From NCBI RefSeq assembly GCF_947507565.1, contig NC_089190.1, positions 62,001 to 126,000 on the forward strand: a stretch of DNA of 64,000 bases. Reading direction: 5' to 3'. This stretch comes from Oscarella lobularis. Lineage: Eukaryota > Porifera > Homoscleromorpha > Homosclerophorida > Oscarellidae. The notes below the pieces were generated by a model. That model was not told the DNA's origin, did no database searches, and saw only the letters and a list, made by a program, of their open reading frames with translations. The position numbers were made by a program, and so were the translations under genes. Positions 10,674-22,900 of the stretch are shown one piece after another. Within the stretch, counting starts at the first letter, position 1. Every line of letters starts with the position of its first letter.

Positions 10674-13277
10674 TCAACGCAGCTCAAGGTCTTGGCTAAG
10701 AGATGTCCTTGCAGTGCTGAAACGTTGGCTCCTCTCAGAGTAACTTTTGTCTAAGTCGACCTTATCGTCAGATGGAGTTCGCTTGCAGCACGATCGCACT
10801 CGTACGTAAACGTCCTTCCAAAATTTTCGAAGTCTTTGGCCGCCCCAAAAAAACGCGACGAGGAAAAAGAGGGAGCAGAGAAGAGCGACCCGATAGACGA
10901 TCAAGAATGCAAACGTCATATTTTCAACGGTCAACTTTTCCTCGTTCCGACACTCGTCGTTCAAATCGAGATAAACGCATTCAACGTAACCTCCAAGGTT
11001 GTCGACATCGACGCTATTCGTACCATGACGACGATGAAGCCGTTTAATATCACGACAATTTCGACGATAAAGACGACGATTAGAAGAAAGACGAAACGAC
11101 GTTGAAGATCGTCGAGTTGACTGACGTGTTTCGTCTGCTTAGCGTCTTGACCTTGAACAGACGCAAATAGCTCTTTTCGATTGAAACTCTAAGGAACAGT
11201 CACGCATCTTCAATATAGTGCAGGGCTCAATGAAAACTGGGTCAAATTAACTAGGGCCAGAAGAGATTGACTACAGATGACTTGGCCTATAGACTACTAT
11301 GTACTGCAATCAGGAGACTAACAGTCACGTATCAAGCCTTATTTCTCAGCTTTTGATAACCAGTTTTAAACTCAAGTATCTTCTACATAAAGCCAGTTTC
11401 ATTAAAAGAGGCAAAAGGGTAACTTATGTGAGTAGCATTAAAGGACTTTGATAGCCTAGCCTAAGTTCCCTTAATGAACTCCGATGGCTAGACCCGGAGT
11501 TTAATTGAGCTGCATGCTTTTAGGTTGAGCATAGGCACGCTAGTGACATCGTAGCAGGAACGGTAGTGCTTACAGTACATGTTTGATAGTCTCTAAGCAA
11601 CGGCATGTAGCCACCGATGTTTAGTTAAAATTCTTTTTATCTGACTTGTACTTTAGCAGGGTTGTTAGCACGCGTAACTTAACATAAGGTAAGAGTTCTT
11701 CTCTGGATTAGTAGCTTGCATTTTAGCCTACGTATTACACCATACCTGCTTCTTCAGCGTGTAAACCAGATGAACAACGCAGAGTCCGCCCACGGCCATA
11801 ATGACTTGTTGCGGCAAAACAAGGGTGAAGTAGTTAAAGGACGTGCTGTTTATTATAGAGCAGGCGTAGCAAAGAAGAGGATTATAGTAGGCACCTCCAC
11901 CTTTGAACCAATAGGGAATGAGTGCAAGTATCAAGGAGGTGCCCCACACAATAGACGCTTCAATGGCGTGGATTGCGTTTCGGTGAGCAACAAACACGCG
12001 GCTTTTCGACCGAACGATGGCAAACCAGAGGTTCACGAAACCAACAACGCACCACGACACGCCAGACGTGAAGCAAAAATTTTGAATTATTGCTACGAAA
12101 CATACCAAAATTATTGTCCAACTTTTCGTTTAAATTCTTACTGCGAATGATGGAGAAAGTGCAAGAATCCGATTGCAAAGCTTTGAGAAGATCGCGCTCA
12201 TCGCAGCAAATTGCGTTCTCTCGTCCAAGAATTCGCCCAACCGCTTCGGCAAATACTGCAAAACAAACGACTCGTCTAAAAGATCACAAGATGAAGAAGA
12301 TCTCACTTAGCGACACAAGAGAAAGCATGATATAAAACGACACGACGAGGTGAGGAAACTTCTGCCTATATAAAAGAGGCACATATATATAACAGGGCAT
12401 AGGTCCTTAGCACACGACTCAAAACCTTGTGCTAAGAACTTTCATAACCTGCCTATATTTTGAAAACTAACTTGGATTTAATAGCTATAATTGCGACCGA
12501 AGCGGCGACAAATTCAACCAGACCAACAACGGCTGTCACTGCGAAAAGAACCGAATCGATGGTGCTCTTCGTCTCTCCTAACCATTGCCAGTTGAGACAG
12601 GAAACGTAGCAGCACGGGATAGAGCCGTTTTCGAAAGTCAAATCTTTCTGGCAGCCTTAAAGAGAAAATCAATTCATAAGCTAAAGCATTCGATGTCGAT
12701 ACAAATACCTAAATTTGAAAACTCATCGAGACAGTATGAATTCATTAGAGACACGAGAGCTGAGCTGCTGATATTAGCGAGACCTATGCCGGCTGTAAGC
12801 TGATCATACGAAAGGTTCAATGTACGCATTATTCCTCGAATCTCAAACGGAGAAAGCGTTTGAAAGATTTCAGACGAACTGCTTTGAGGACGAATAAGGA
12901 CGTTCAAGAACTGAGAGCACTTGGGCGTGCTTAGTAAAGGAAGTAAAGAAGGAACGAGACTGAGTAGGCGTTGCTGCACACCCTCTTGCTCGAACAAATT
13001 TTTCGACACACTGCTGGGTAGAGCAACTTCAACGTGACAACTGCTCCCGTTAATAAAGGAGACGTTTTGCTTAGCAGCAATTTCCTCCTTCAAGGTAAGA
13101 GAGTGACTTGGGGTATTGTGAATGAAGGCGTTTTCGTACCAAACGCTCCGAGCTGAGGCCCCAGTCGGGAAATACGAAGACGAGTGATGGTACGGACGCT
13201 ATGGCAAGCACCAACATGCCGCAGACGATTGCAAAGAGCTTTAGCTTTGCATTTCTAGCTCCGCCTTGCAACGCCAT
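10674..13277 (-). CDS. Frizzled-class-like seven-TM receptor lacking a CRD, copy 1
   Basis: ATG 13277 (MALQGGARNAKLKLFA) is chosen because the same start is conserved in copy 2 and directly precedes a signal-peptide-like helix (LKLFAIVCGMLVLAIASVPS). A roughly 150-residue ectodomain follows (SSCHVEVALP; FQTLSPFEIRGIMRTLNLSY; CCYVSCLNWQWL), then seven hydrophobic helices: AVTAVVGLVEFVAAS, VVSFYIMLSLVSLSEI, SGVSWCVVGFVNLWFAIV, EASIVWGTSLILALIPYW, FTLVLPQQVIMAVGG, FVFLLIVVFIVEIVVILNG and AFLIVYRVALLCSLFFLVAFFW. The last helix runs into RLRKFWKDVYVRV, like the cytoplasmic start of a Frizzled tail (KTxxxW-like). Several short introns are inferred (for example about 13099-13125, near 12670 and near 12450). 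One base is missing near 11020 relative to copy 2. Assignment to class F rests on helix 3/helix 7 features and is tentative; another unplaced seven-TM family is the alternative. Confidence 0.6.
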
Positions 13278-13639
13278 GAATGTAGATCTCACGTGAGGAA
13301 GCGTGAGAACATATAGGAAGCACGCGACGATAACAACGATAACGAACGCTTCATTCATACTGTAGAGAGACATGACAAAATAATCACGCGGAATATTATT
13401 TATCTAAACTCACAGTTTCTGATTACATAATCGGATGGATTCCGCCATTACCTTAGAAACAAATGTGAATAAGAGGCATATTTCCAACAAGACAAAGGCT
13501 TGTTACAATGCTAAATCATATTACGTGAACAGTTCTGCAAATCATCTTCATCCCATTTCATGTGAACTTCATCTGGATTGACGTCTATAATAGATCTCTC
13601 AAATAAAGAACCAGCTTTACATTTTAAAAGTACTACTAT

Positions 13640-13930
13640 AAGAAGAGCATTCGATGGACGACGGAGGAAAGTCGAGCTTCGATAGGGCGTTCATTCGGCT
13701 CTTGCGCGAAGGAGAACAACTAGAACGCAGCGTCTCAGAGTAAGCCGTCGTAGTAAATTCCTATATCGCTTCGCTAGCTATGGAATTTCGCTTACACGAT
13801 AGCCCCAGAGACCGTTTCTAATCTGATTAGAACACGATAGACGCTTTTGAGCGAGGCCCGTGCCCAGGAGAATGCGAGAGCCGATCAAACCTCCATGTTT
13901 CGTAAAGCATCCGGGTAACTGACAACGTAG
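13640..13930 (-). repeat. Degenerate pieces of the dispersed repeat (copy F)
   Basis: 13645-13740 matches the GAGCATTCGAT...GACTGGAACGC part of copy C, and 13848-13925, read on the minus strand, matches copy C at about 36070-36155 (CCCGGATGCTT...CTCCTGGGCACGG). The short ATG frame at 13653 lies wholly inside this repeat, so I do not call it a gene. 13378-13640 holds nothing I recognise. Confidence 0.55.
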
Positions 13931-13998
13931 CGGTGTTAACCTTTTTGACCGAAAGTTGTGCGGGACGGGACGTGTCACGAAAAAAAGTGTCCGGGTAT

Positions 13999-14022
13999 AA
14001 AAGTGTCCGGCCGGACACTTTT
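13999..14022. repeat. 24-bp perfect palindrome inside GTGTCCGG repeats
   Basis: AAAAGTGTCC|GGCCGG|ACACTTTT-type self-complementary sequence centred at 14010/14011, within a 13980-14065 stretch that has further GTGTCCGG copies. It may be a transposon end or a cruciform-prone site. Confidence 0.7.
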
Positions 14023-14430
14023 TTTCAGGAAAAAATTGTCCGGGTCTGAAAAAAAGTGTCCGGAACAGTTTGTACGTGTCTGCGACAAGCGGCGGACCTC
14101 TGACTGACATACAGGCCCTGTAATACCTTACCTTAATTAAGTAGGCTTGGCGATCCGGCGTTGCCAGTCCAGCGATTTCTGTTCCACCTCTGACGTCCAC
14201 GGATCGGCGACGTTTCCTTATATCGCCTGGCAGAACAGACTGGAGAGGCAACGAATTCGAACTATAGACTACAGTACCGTAATAGAATTAAGTCTTCTAA
14301 AGCGCGCGAAGGGACTGATTGCGCATGTAATTCCGCCATTTTTCCTCCTCGTAAGCGCACGTGTTTCTTCTTCTTTTGGATTTCCGCGCTTGAATTTATT
14401 GCGTAGGACCATCTTTCCGGTTTTTGAGTC

Positions 14431-15120
14431 ATGAGCGACGAAGAAGAATTCGGTGAACTAGGTGCGTTCGACATTATTAATGCCGTTTTTCTCTACTTAA
14501 CAGAGCAAACCTACCCCGCTGGTTCTACGGACAACGAGAAGCGAAGTGTGAGGCGAAGACTTTCCGGGTTAGAGACGGACAACTGTTCTATCTCAAAAAA
14601 CTTCGCGGCCAGGTAATGCAGTTTTGGTCACTTTCGCTTGGATAACACCTAGACATCTATAGTTGATCGAGCTGCGTTNNNNNNNNNNNNNNNNNNNNNN
14701 NNNNNNNNNNNNNNNNNNNNNNNNNNNNNNNNNNNNNNNNNNNNNNNNNNNNNNNNNNNNNNNNNNNNNNNNNNNNNNNNNNNNNNNNNNNNNNNNNNNN
14801 NNNNNNNNNNNNNNNNNNNNNNNNNNNNNNNNNNNNNNNNNNNNNNNNNNNNNNNNNNNNNNNNNNNNNNNNNNNNNNGGTCCAGTTACGACTGTCGTAA
14901 CAATAGCCACTGCCGACATTCCTACGCTAAGGTCACGTGAACGTCCGATGCGCTGCGTCCGATAATTTTTTTCGCGTCCCTGCTCTGTGGTATTTCTTTT
15001 TCCGGTAATGACGAGCCCGTGTCCGATGCGTTGAGAAAAGCGTGTGCTGCTGTCGACGGAACAAATCTGGACGAAATGTTTTTTGACATCGGCGACGACG
15101 ATCTTTATGACATTTGTTAA
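14431..15120 (+). CDS. Exons of an integrase-N-terminus-like gene, interrupted by the scaffold gap
   Basis: ATG 14431 starts an acidic leader (MSDEEEFGELG), followed by YLTEQTYPAG, NEKRSVRRR and, after a one-base slip near 14570, DGQLFYLKKLRGQ directly before a good donor (CAG|GTAATG, about 14612). The pattern YPxG...NEKRxxRRR...DGxLFY is what precedes the zinc-binding domain in Ty3/gypsy-type integrases and in host genes derived from them (KRBA2/GIN1-like). Beyond the gap, 15007-15118 reads NDEPVSDALRKACAAVDGT...DLYDIC then TAA, and could be a 3' exon. The catalytic core is missing, or lies in the 200-N gap if that gap is really larger. Host gene versus transposon remnant cannot be decided. 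Confidence 0.4.
14679..14878. other. Assembly gap (200 N)
   Basis: Exactly 200 ambiguous bases. The round number suggests a fixed-size scaffold join of unknown true length. Confidence 0.98.
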
Positions 15121-15280
15121 AAGTCGAAAGGCATCGTCGCTCGTCGATTTAATTAAAGCGCTGAAGTTTTGGAAGAAGCGAGCAGACGCGCCAAAAGTAA
15201 GCCTACTTATTGAAAATACATGAACAACTGTGTCTACGTAACTAGACTGTCTTTTTAAGAATTTCTTTGTTTTTTTGGTA

Positions 15281-15461
<181 letters not shown>

Positions 15462-15721
15462 GTCTTTTTATTATCTTTGTTTAGTTAGACGCTTCGAACG
15501 CAATTCAATTGAACAAAACCACAAAACAAAAATTGTAAAATTCCATTCAAGCCAAACTAAAACCAAAAGACAATAAACTATTGGGATACTCTCAAAAAAG
15601 AGACAAACAATTAAAAACTGTCACAGCACATAGATATTGACACTAAATAATTATTCATCCATATCAGAGTACGACATTGAATGAAGTGCACACACGTAAG
15701 TAATTAGAGGTGCGGATTACG

Positions 15722-18178
15722 CTACACAACAGTTGATTGGACAATATTCTCGGCACAAGTCAAGGCTTTCTGAGCTTGATCTTGAGTAAAGGAAAGCGCG
15801 GGAACAGCATTTAAGGAATCTGGGTAACGGGTGTTGATATAATAGCAGTTCAGCTGAAGGACGCTCTCCTGGACAGTGGACTGCGCCGATTGGGGAACGT
15901 AATCAAGAGCAGACAAAAACCACGTCAGATTATGGCTAAACCTTTGATTAGAATAAATTCCTTTTTCCACAAGCAACACTCCCTTGAGAGCTTTCTCGGC
16001 GCATTCGTGACAAAGAAAACAAACGAGAGCAAAATTACCATTGGCTTTCTCAATTTGCACTTCGTATAGCTCTCGAGCAGCAAGCAAATCAGCCTCGGCT
16101 TGACAGCGGAACAATTTTCCCATCTCCGGCTGCGGAGAAAACGTTGGCCTCGGAAAGGATGGAAAAGAATCGTTGTCGTCGTCATCGTCGTCGACATCGT
16201 TCGAAGAAGTGCCTTCACGAGAGGCTGCCCTCCTGGTATGTCGCGAAGGGAAGCTTCTTGCATGAGAATCCCACTGGCGAAAGGTGGGATGCGAACCTTC
16301 GCTGGTTCCTTCAGGGACAAACACTTCGATTTGACTTCTTAAAAACGCGAATATTTCGCTCGCGTCGACATCGTCGCATTTATCCGGATGCCATTTGAGG
16401 TACAATCGCCTCAGCGCTTTTCGACGATCCACTTCCGGAAGCGACCGTATTTCTTCAAGTTGTTTCACGAGTTCTGCACGTTTCTCATCAAAAGACCTTT
16501 TTTCCCGTGAACCAAGTCTTGAACCTTCAGAGGATGCCAAATCTCTGCATAAATTATCAGCTCGCCTCCTAAATTTGTGTAAATCTAAACAGTCAACTTC
16601 GATTGGTTCATCCTTTCCAATATCGATAATGTAGCGCGGACGGCTCAACAAAAGACAATCATCTCCAATCACGTCGTCCTCTCTATTAAACAATTTATTG
16701 ATGATTTGAGCGTATATTAGTTTGCTCTCAGAGATTTCATATGCAACCCATTCGTTTATTTCAAAATTCAAGTTGATATCCTGAATGATGTGTTTCATGT
16801 GCACTGGATTCACTTCCCCACCGCAAACCACTTTCAAAAAACGCGATTCGTTTTTCAGTTCAAGCGCCTGACCCGAAGAATCAAAAAAAATTCCAAGGCT
16901 TTGTAAATAAACGGGTATTTCTGACGGACTGTCCAAAGTGAGCATGCCCATAACTGTAGCGCTGTCTATATAAGAGGGGCATTGTAGAAGACTCAAAAGG
17001 CAATTCGTAATTCTGATGCGAACAGCAACAGCTGCCGCGGAAAAACTATCTTCAACAGCTGATTCCGTAATGTAGAGCACAGCTTCGTTGTCCGTTTCCG
17101 AAATTTCAAGGTAAACATCGCCCTTTTCCGATGTTTCTTTGACTTCCTCTCCATTAGCGAACAAAACAAGAGACGTTGAGAACGACTGGACACACCTAAT
17201 TTCGAGTTTAGTGCTAATAGTTTTCAAACCTTTTTCCAAAGAGGAAGGAATCTTGTTACTTCTGCTTTTGTGAACAAATAAGCTTTTAATCCCAAGAACA
17301 AAATGAGGAGAAGTAATCAAGAAGCGCAGTCTTTCAGTAGAAGTAAGATGCTGTTCACTCAACGAAACAACCGTACTGTCTTTCCTAATGACAGAACCAA
17401 AGAGAGACGAAGCTTTTGCCGGCCGAAGACTCTCTGGCAACAAGTCAACCGTTTTTTCGTGAAGAGATGACAAATTGCACGTAGTCAGGTCAATGAGAAA
17501 AGGGCGCTCAAGAAGACTGACGAAGGATTCATGTTGAACATTGTCAAGAAAAACCAAATCGCTGGAAAGCGTCAGCCCGCCCTGCCGATTCAAAAAGTAC
17601 AAAGGCTTCAAAGCGACGCTAAGTGATTCGAGGTTTTCACCTTGGCCTTGATTGGAGTCGAGCAGACGAAAGAGCCACTCTGTAGCGGTCTGTGCTTTTA
17701 TAAAATCATTCGCATCGTTGAGCTCCGACGGCGATTGCGACATGCCATTCTCATGATATATATCTTCAAGCACCCGAGCGCAATGAAATGGCCTAGCCTC
17801 GGTGTCTACACCAAGTCGCCGAAGGAGGTCTACGTGCATTCCATACACGTCCGGTAATTCGTAAAAATATGGATTTAGATGTAGTAGTTCTTTTGGAGAC
17901 CTTCGCACGACCTGAAGTGAATTAGCAAAAGTCTTTTTTTCTTTGATGAAAATAAATTTCAACCTGCAGAGCTTCTTTACGGCATTAACGTTTGCATCAA
18001 AGCAACGTTCGAAAATTGAGGTGTCTCTGAGATTTGACGTAACTGATAAGTCTGGAAAGGTGCCTTTGTGCCTAAAGGTATCACTGAAATATTGCAGAGT
18101 GCACAGAATGATTTGCTGAATTTCTTCTAACTCACACATCCAAAGATTTTTTCCTATATCAATCAATGAGATTACCAA
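15722..18178 (-). CDS. Sacsin-like C-terminal protein with J domain and HEPN domain
   Basis: An open frame of about 805-818 codons homologous to the C-terminal third of the large sacsin-like gene at 24-34 kb (shared [50 protein letters not shown]). It then carries a J domain with an intact HPD (ALRRLYLKWHPDKCDD), an acidic linker (DVDDDDDDNDS) and a HEPN domain ([37 protein letters not shown]). Known sacsins end in J-HEPN and bind Hsp70 through the J domain. This copy has no HATPase module. No ATG opens the frame at its upstream edge; a TTGATATAG acceptor (about 18153) suggests an upstream exon, or translation starts at ATG 18139 (MCELEEIQ). The stop is at 15722. The intact frame argues against a pseudogene. 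Confidence 0.8.
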   Translation of the reverse strand: MVISLIDIGKNLWMCELEEIQQIILCTLQYFSDTFRHKGTFPDLSVTSNLRDTSIFERCFDANVNAVKKLCRLKFIFIKEKKTFANSLQVVRRSPKELLHLNPYFYELPDVYGMHVDLLRRLGVDTEARPFHCARVLEDIYHENGMSQSPSELNDANDFIKAQTATEWLFRLLDSNQGQGENLESLSVALKPLYFLNRQGGLTLSSDLVFLDNVQHESFVSLLERPFLIDLTTCNLSSLHEKTVDLLPESLRPAKASSLFGSVIRKDSTVVSLSEQHLTSTERLRFLITSPHFVLGIKSLFVHKSRSNKIPSSLEKGLKTISTKLEIRCVQSFSTSLVLFANGEEVKETSEKGDVYLEISETDNEAVLYITESAVEDSFSAAAVAVRIRITNCLLSLLQCPSYIDSATVMGMLTLDSPSEIPVYLQSLGIFFDSSGQALELKNESRFLKVVCGGEVNPVHMKHIIQDINLNFEINEWVAYEISESKLIYAQIINKLFNREDDVIGDDCLLLSRPRYIIDIGKDEPIEVDCLDLHKFRRRADNLCRDLASSEGSRLGSREKRSFDEKRAELVKQLEEIRSLPEVDRRKALRRLYLKWHPDKCDDVDASEIFAFLRSQIEVFVPEGTSEGSHPTFRQWDSHARSFPSRHTRRAASREGTSSNDVDDDDDDNDSFPSFPRPTFSPQPEMGKLFRCQAEADLLAARELYEVQIEKANGNFALVCFLCHECAEKALKGVLLVEKGIYSNQRFSHNLTWFLSALDYVPQSAQSTVQESVLQLNCYYINTRYPDSLNAVPALSFTQDQAQKALTCAENIVQSTVV

Positions 18179-18189
18179 CTACTCTCCAA

Positions 18190-19171
18190 AACTCGCTCAC
18201 CTACAACTGCCTACTTTTCCTCCACTCCTGGCGAAGTAGCACCGGGTGAACTTGACACAGAACTCCCTTGTGTCCCCAAAGCCTATAAAAGATTAATGAT
18301 AAATCGTCATACTACAATTCCCTACACCTATGAACATACCCCCAATATCCCACGGCGTCTCCCGCCCCCTAAAACAAACAAAAGTTTCTCACAAGTCTAT
18401 CACACGCAGAGCGATCTTTCAAACAAAACGCATTCCCTGTGATGACCTTCATGGACACACACCACTCCAAAGTAAACCACTGCATCCGAACATCTTCTAA
18501 TAAGAACAAATATTCCTATAGAACAAAAATTGAAAATTCGAATGAGAACAAGACCTAAATTCTTCACAAATTACCTTCACTTCCTATATAGGTCTCCTAG
18601 ATGACATTAGACAGTATGTTCACAACCCGTCTTTTATACCTTTAAACACTCGCCCCTAGAAGATGAAAATATATCAATCCTACAAAAAGCATAAAATAAG
18701 AGATGAAATCTCCAAAATCTTCATTTTAATCACAGAACGTAAACACACCTTTGCTGAGTAACTAGGGTTTACTCTTTTTCACCGTTTCACTCCACTGACG
18801 CTCAATAATCTGAAAAGAAATCCATTGATGAACACCCTGCTTACGACTGCCCACGAACCCAAAATGGACTATCGACCACCTACAAAACATGTATAGTTCG
18901 GCCTATAGTTCACCAAAAAGAACTCTTTTCGAAAGCGTAAAGCGTGCAAAGAGGGTCCTCACTGCACTCGCTCCCAAAACACCATCGCGGATATCATAAA
19001 CCGCCCAAACGGACCCCAAACGGGTGTCTTACGTTCATTCAAACTGATTCGAGCCTTCCACGCCTTCGTTTCTGTCCTCCGTCGCCAAAAACAGAAGTCT
19101 TTCTGGTTGCTTAGCGCGCGGCTACGAGCACGGATTGTTTTGAGCATCATAACCTTAACACGAATTTCCAA
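18190..19171 (-). other. Possible gene of many tiny exons (unresolved)
   Basis: The plus strand is conspicuously G-poor here, unlike the flanks. On the minus strand a series of acceptor/donor-flanked mini-exons can be read, for example one giving EYLFLLEDVRMQWFTLEW (about 18430-18500), one giving ETYIGSE (near 18590) and a candidate last one giving SSVSSSPGATSPGVEEK (near 18220). ATG 19126 or 19129 could start an exon rich in Arg and Lys. I could not make a single consistent frame, and recognise no family. It may be a real small gene, 5' exons of the downstream sacsin-like gene, or chance. Confidence 0.25.
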
Positions 19172-19652
19172 GAAAAATATTTCACTGTTTCAGAGAAAAC
19201 TCGTAGATAGAAATGTACCGGTTCTATTAGGTTTGTCAAAAAAACTTTGTTCCTAATTAATTAATTAGAAAATGCTTTTGGAGTGGAGAGGGAACAGAAG
19301 TTGTCTTTCAGCTCTGCTACCGGTAATAAAAACAATATGAGGCGATTGTTGCATCGACGACTTGCATGCATGTATTACCACGACGTTCGTGTAGCTCCAT
19401 ATCTTTGCATTTGGTGTACCTAGACCTAAGCATATGCCAGAGGAGACTTCTCCCGTCGATGCAGGCATTTGCCTACCTTCTCTCTTCAATTCCGATAGGT
19501 AGAAGAAGACGTACACTCACGGCTGATGCTCATTTCTCTGTCTTTCTTGGAGAGGCTGCGTTGGTCACGTGACGATTGGCTATTGGTTATGCTTGACGTC
19601 ATCGAATCCTTTGTTTTGTTATAGACCATGCGCTGCAGCTCTGGAAATTATA

Positions 19653-19711
19653 GCATCAAAAATTTACAAATTCTTGTTTACTACCAGCTAGAATTTGTCA
19701 ATTTTTGATGC
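19653..19711. repeat. 21-bp stem hairpin (17-nt loop)
   Basis: 19653-19673 (GCATCAAAAATTT...) pairs with 19691-19711 (...ATTTTTGATGC) with one mismatch. It lies in the 3' flank of the NLR-like gene. Confidence 0.75.
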
Positions 19712-19736
19712 GTATGGACAGAATTTGACATACAGC

Positions 19737-19784
19737 AAACGTCGGACCCCGTTATAGTGATGTAAATCACGGGGTCAGACGTTT
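19737..19784. repeat. 15-bp stem hairpin (18-nt loop)
   Basis: AAACGTCGGACCCCG (19737-19751) pairs with CGGGGTCAGACGTTT (19770-19784) with one mismatch, 25 bp after the previous hairpin. The rest of 19171-19980 shows no gene. Confidence 0.75.
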
Positions 19785-19982
19785 CCGGTAGGTTAAATTT
19801 TTTACATACTTTACACTTGAGTAATAACCAAGCCCCGGTTAATCGTTACTGTAGTTTCAAGCGACAAAAACCTCCCCGACCTATTAATTATAATAAATCT
19901 GTGCCGCGTTGAGGTTTCAATGCTACCAATCTTGCTTCTTCGCTAGATAGATGTTTTGCTCCTCTATTAGTTACTAAAAATT

Positions 19983-22900
19983 CTAAACCCACAACTGTGC
20001 TGTGTCACGACAGGTTGGCGAATAATCGTCAAAGGCCACTTTTGGCAAAGGTGCAGACCTGATTTCTTTAGAGTCGAAATTGCGAAAATCCGGCCACGCA
20101 CAAGAAGATGAAACCGACTCAGACGCCACCGTTCGAGTGCTGCCAGGACCACTTTCCGAAGACTCTGCCTGAATTCTCGCAGATGCCGGTACAGGCAAAA
20201 AGCAATTTTCAAAGGATCCTTTTGCGTCTTCTCCAGTAAAACGGCGTACTGAACACTCGTCAGAATGGGACTCGGCACGAGCCACTTCATCTGTTTCCGA
20301 TTCAGAAGCATCGGAGTCTGAATCAAAGGCGTATTCGTAAGAAACGAGCACGTCGTTTCTTTCCCTATCGACTATATCAAAATACAGGAAAGAATTGCCA
20401 AAAAGAAGACTTGCAGTTGATTTATAAGGATGATGAGCGTCAAGATCTGATACAATTTCAGAAACAATGCTGTTGGTGTCGGATAATACCCAATGTCGCC
20501 GCTACGAGTCAAAAACAGTTTCGCCGATTCAGGAAAAGTGTCTCCGAGTTGTGTCATAACAGTAGATTCTTCTTTTAGGCATGCCCTTGTTATTGCAAGA
20601 AACGCCGTCTTTTCCTCGAGAAGGGACAAGGAAATTTCGTTGAAAGACTCCTCCGCCGAGTTTAGCAAGTTTACAACTTTCTGCGCCGGTAACCCTAAAG
20701 AATGTTTCTCCTGAAGCGCTAGTAACAAAAGAGCTTTTCCGTTAGCCAAGTGAATACAATCTGAAAGATAGTCATCGGAGAGATGGCTGTCTCCTAGGGT
20801 AAGTTTAGATTTCGTCAAAGAAGAAATACAAGACCCCAAGTTTGTGCGGATCCATTGCCTTGCTTTGACGTAAAGTTGCAACACTCGAGACAGCCCCAAA
20901 GCATAGTGTAGGGCCGATGAGCGCGTTTTCTTCCGGCCATTCAATTTCTCCTGCGTTTCTTCTCCAGGCCAATAAACTTTCTCCTCTTCCTTGAGAAGTT
21001 TCTCGTACGACTCTGTGGCTGAGTCATAGTCTCCCATCCGAAAATAAGTATCCGCAATCCACATGAGAATGAAGCACCTAAGACAGTCATCCTTCCCCAA
21101 CCGCTCTAAACAACTCATAAAACAAGTTTTGGCTGTTTCAAAATGAGTACGAACTGCGTTTCCTAAATCAGTTGCCAAATCAAAACGGGCACAAGCTTTC
21201 ACACCCAGCCGGTAGTGAGCTTTACCAAGAATCAGCTGCGAAGAAAAAGTTTCCTCAATCGCTTTTTCTAGCAAACTAACTGCTTTTTTGTACAAGCCTT
21301 TGGCCATCAAAAACTCGGCACGTGACGTTCTCCATTGCTGAATCACATTTTTGGGCAAAACTTCTTCACTGACAATAGACTGTAAATATTTTTCGACTCT
21401 CGCCAAATCTCCTCTCTCAAAGCGCTCTTGCTTCAACAAGACTTGCGCGAAGAAGACCGAAAAGCAAAAAGACTCATTAGGTTTCTCAGAGCATTGAGCA
21501 GATTTCAGACAATTTTTGCAAAATTTCCGAAGAACGTCTATCGAAATTAAGTCAAGCAACGCCCTTCGCGCCTCTTCAGATTGACAAATAAACAAAGCAA
21601 AACTGTAAGATTTACCAAGAAGTATGTCTGCTGGCGTGTGAAAAAAATCCAAAAGCCTTTTATAGTTTCTAATACCTTTGAATTTCTCACTTCCCAGTCT
21701 TTCGCGGCTGCGATTCTTCGAGAGACGCTTAACTACCTTCTGAAGATGCTCGAAATACCTCCTTTTGGCATCTTCGACGCAATTCAGGGTAGCCTCGCTA
21801 GACTGACCATCATTCTGTTCAATCGAATCACAGTCATCTAAAGTCAATAGATATTGACGGAAGTATCGAGGAATTTTGTAGCGCTGATCACTGTCCTGAG
21901 TCAAAAGACCCCAGCTTCTTAGAAGATTTAGAACAGAAACAGTGTCACTTCTCTGTAAAACGCCTTTAAACGCAAACGCTTCAGAAAATGAACCAGAAAT
22001 AGCTGACAGACTAAGGAGAGCCGTTTTCAAATTTTCCGGCAATAGTTTCCAACGCCTACTAAAGCATTGCTTCAAGTCTTGCAGGCCTGCATCGAACCTG
22101 CTGCAAAATTGTTGAAACAAAGTATAGTTGGACGAAAGATCGCCTAGAAAGCGTGCTATTTTATTTTCCAAAGGAATCGATTCATCTTGCCCCGCTAACC
22201 CGACGGCTTGAAGAACATAGGGAATTCCATCGCAACGAACGGCTAACTTGCGCATGGCTTGCTGATTATTTTGCGAAAGATCAGGAAGGTGTTTCTTGCC
22301 ATTTGTAAAATGCAGCGTCAACAAACGTGCTCCTTCTTCCTCTTCAAGCCAGTCGACTTTGACAGACTTGGTTGTCAGTGAAACTGAAGCACAAGGTGGA
22401 AACTCCTTGTGCAACGCTACTACAACAGTAAATCGCTTGCCAAGGTTGTCCATCAGCTCCTCAAGCACTTGTTTAAACTGGATTTCTTTACCTTCCAAAT
22501 GTTCGTCGAAGCCGTCAAGAAAAACCGTACAATGATTCAACTTGAAACGGCTGACGTGCGACGAAACAAGCTGAGACAAAGCCGAGATAGCTGGCAGTTT
22601 CTTAGGTTTCAAGGATAGAGCATTCGCAGAACCGTAGATAAGGTGGACTCTTTGAAGAACTGCATGCCCAGCGGTGCTGGTACCACATCCCGGCGGCCCC
22701 CAAAGACAGCAAAGAGCAACTTTTTCCTTAATGCATCTAATGACACACTCTATGACGCCCTGCCGGTCGCAATAATGGAACGGTAGATTGAAAAGATGGT
22801 CAGACGGTGCGAGTGAATCTAATCAAGAGAGAATGACTCAAATAGAAGGGATCACGGATAACTCACGTGAGCTCTGAATTGATTGAGCTGGCATTACTGC

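Noticed and set aside
13653-13741. Short ATG exon (MDDGGKSSFDRAF...) ending in a donor-like GTAAGC
   Set aside because: The whole stretch aligns with the dispersed repeat (copies C and D), so it is repeat-derived.
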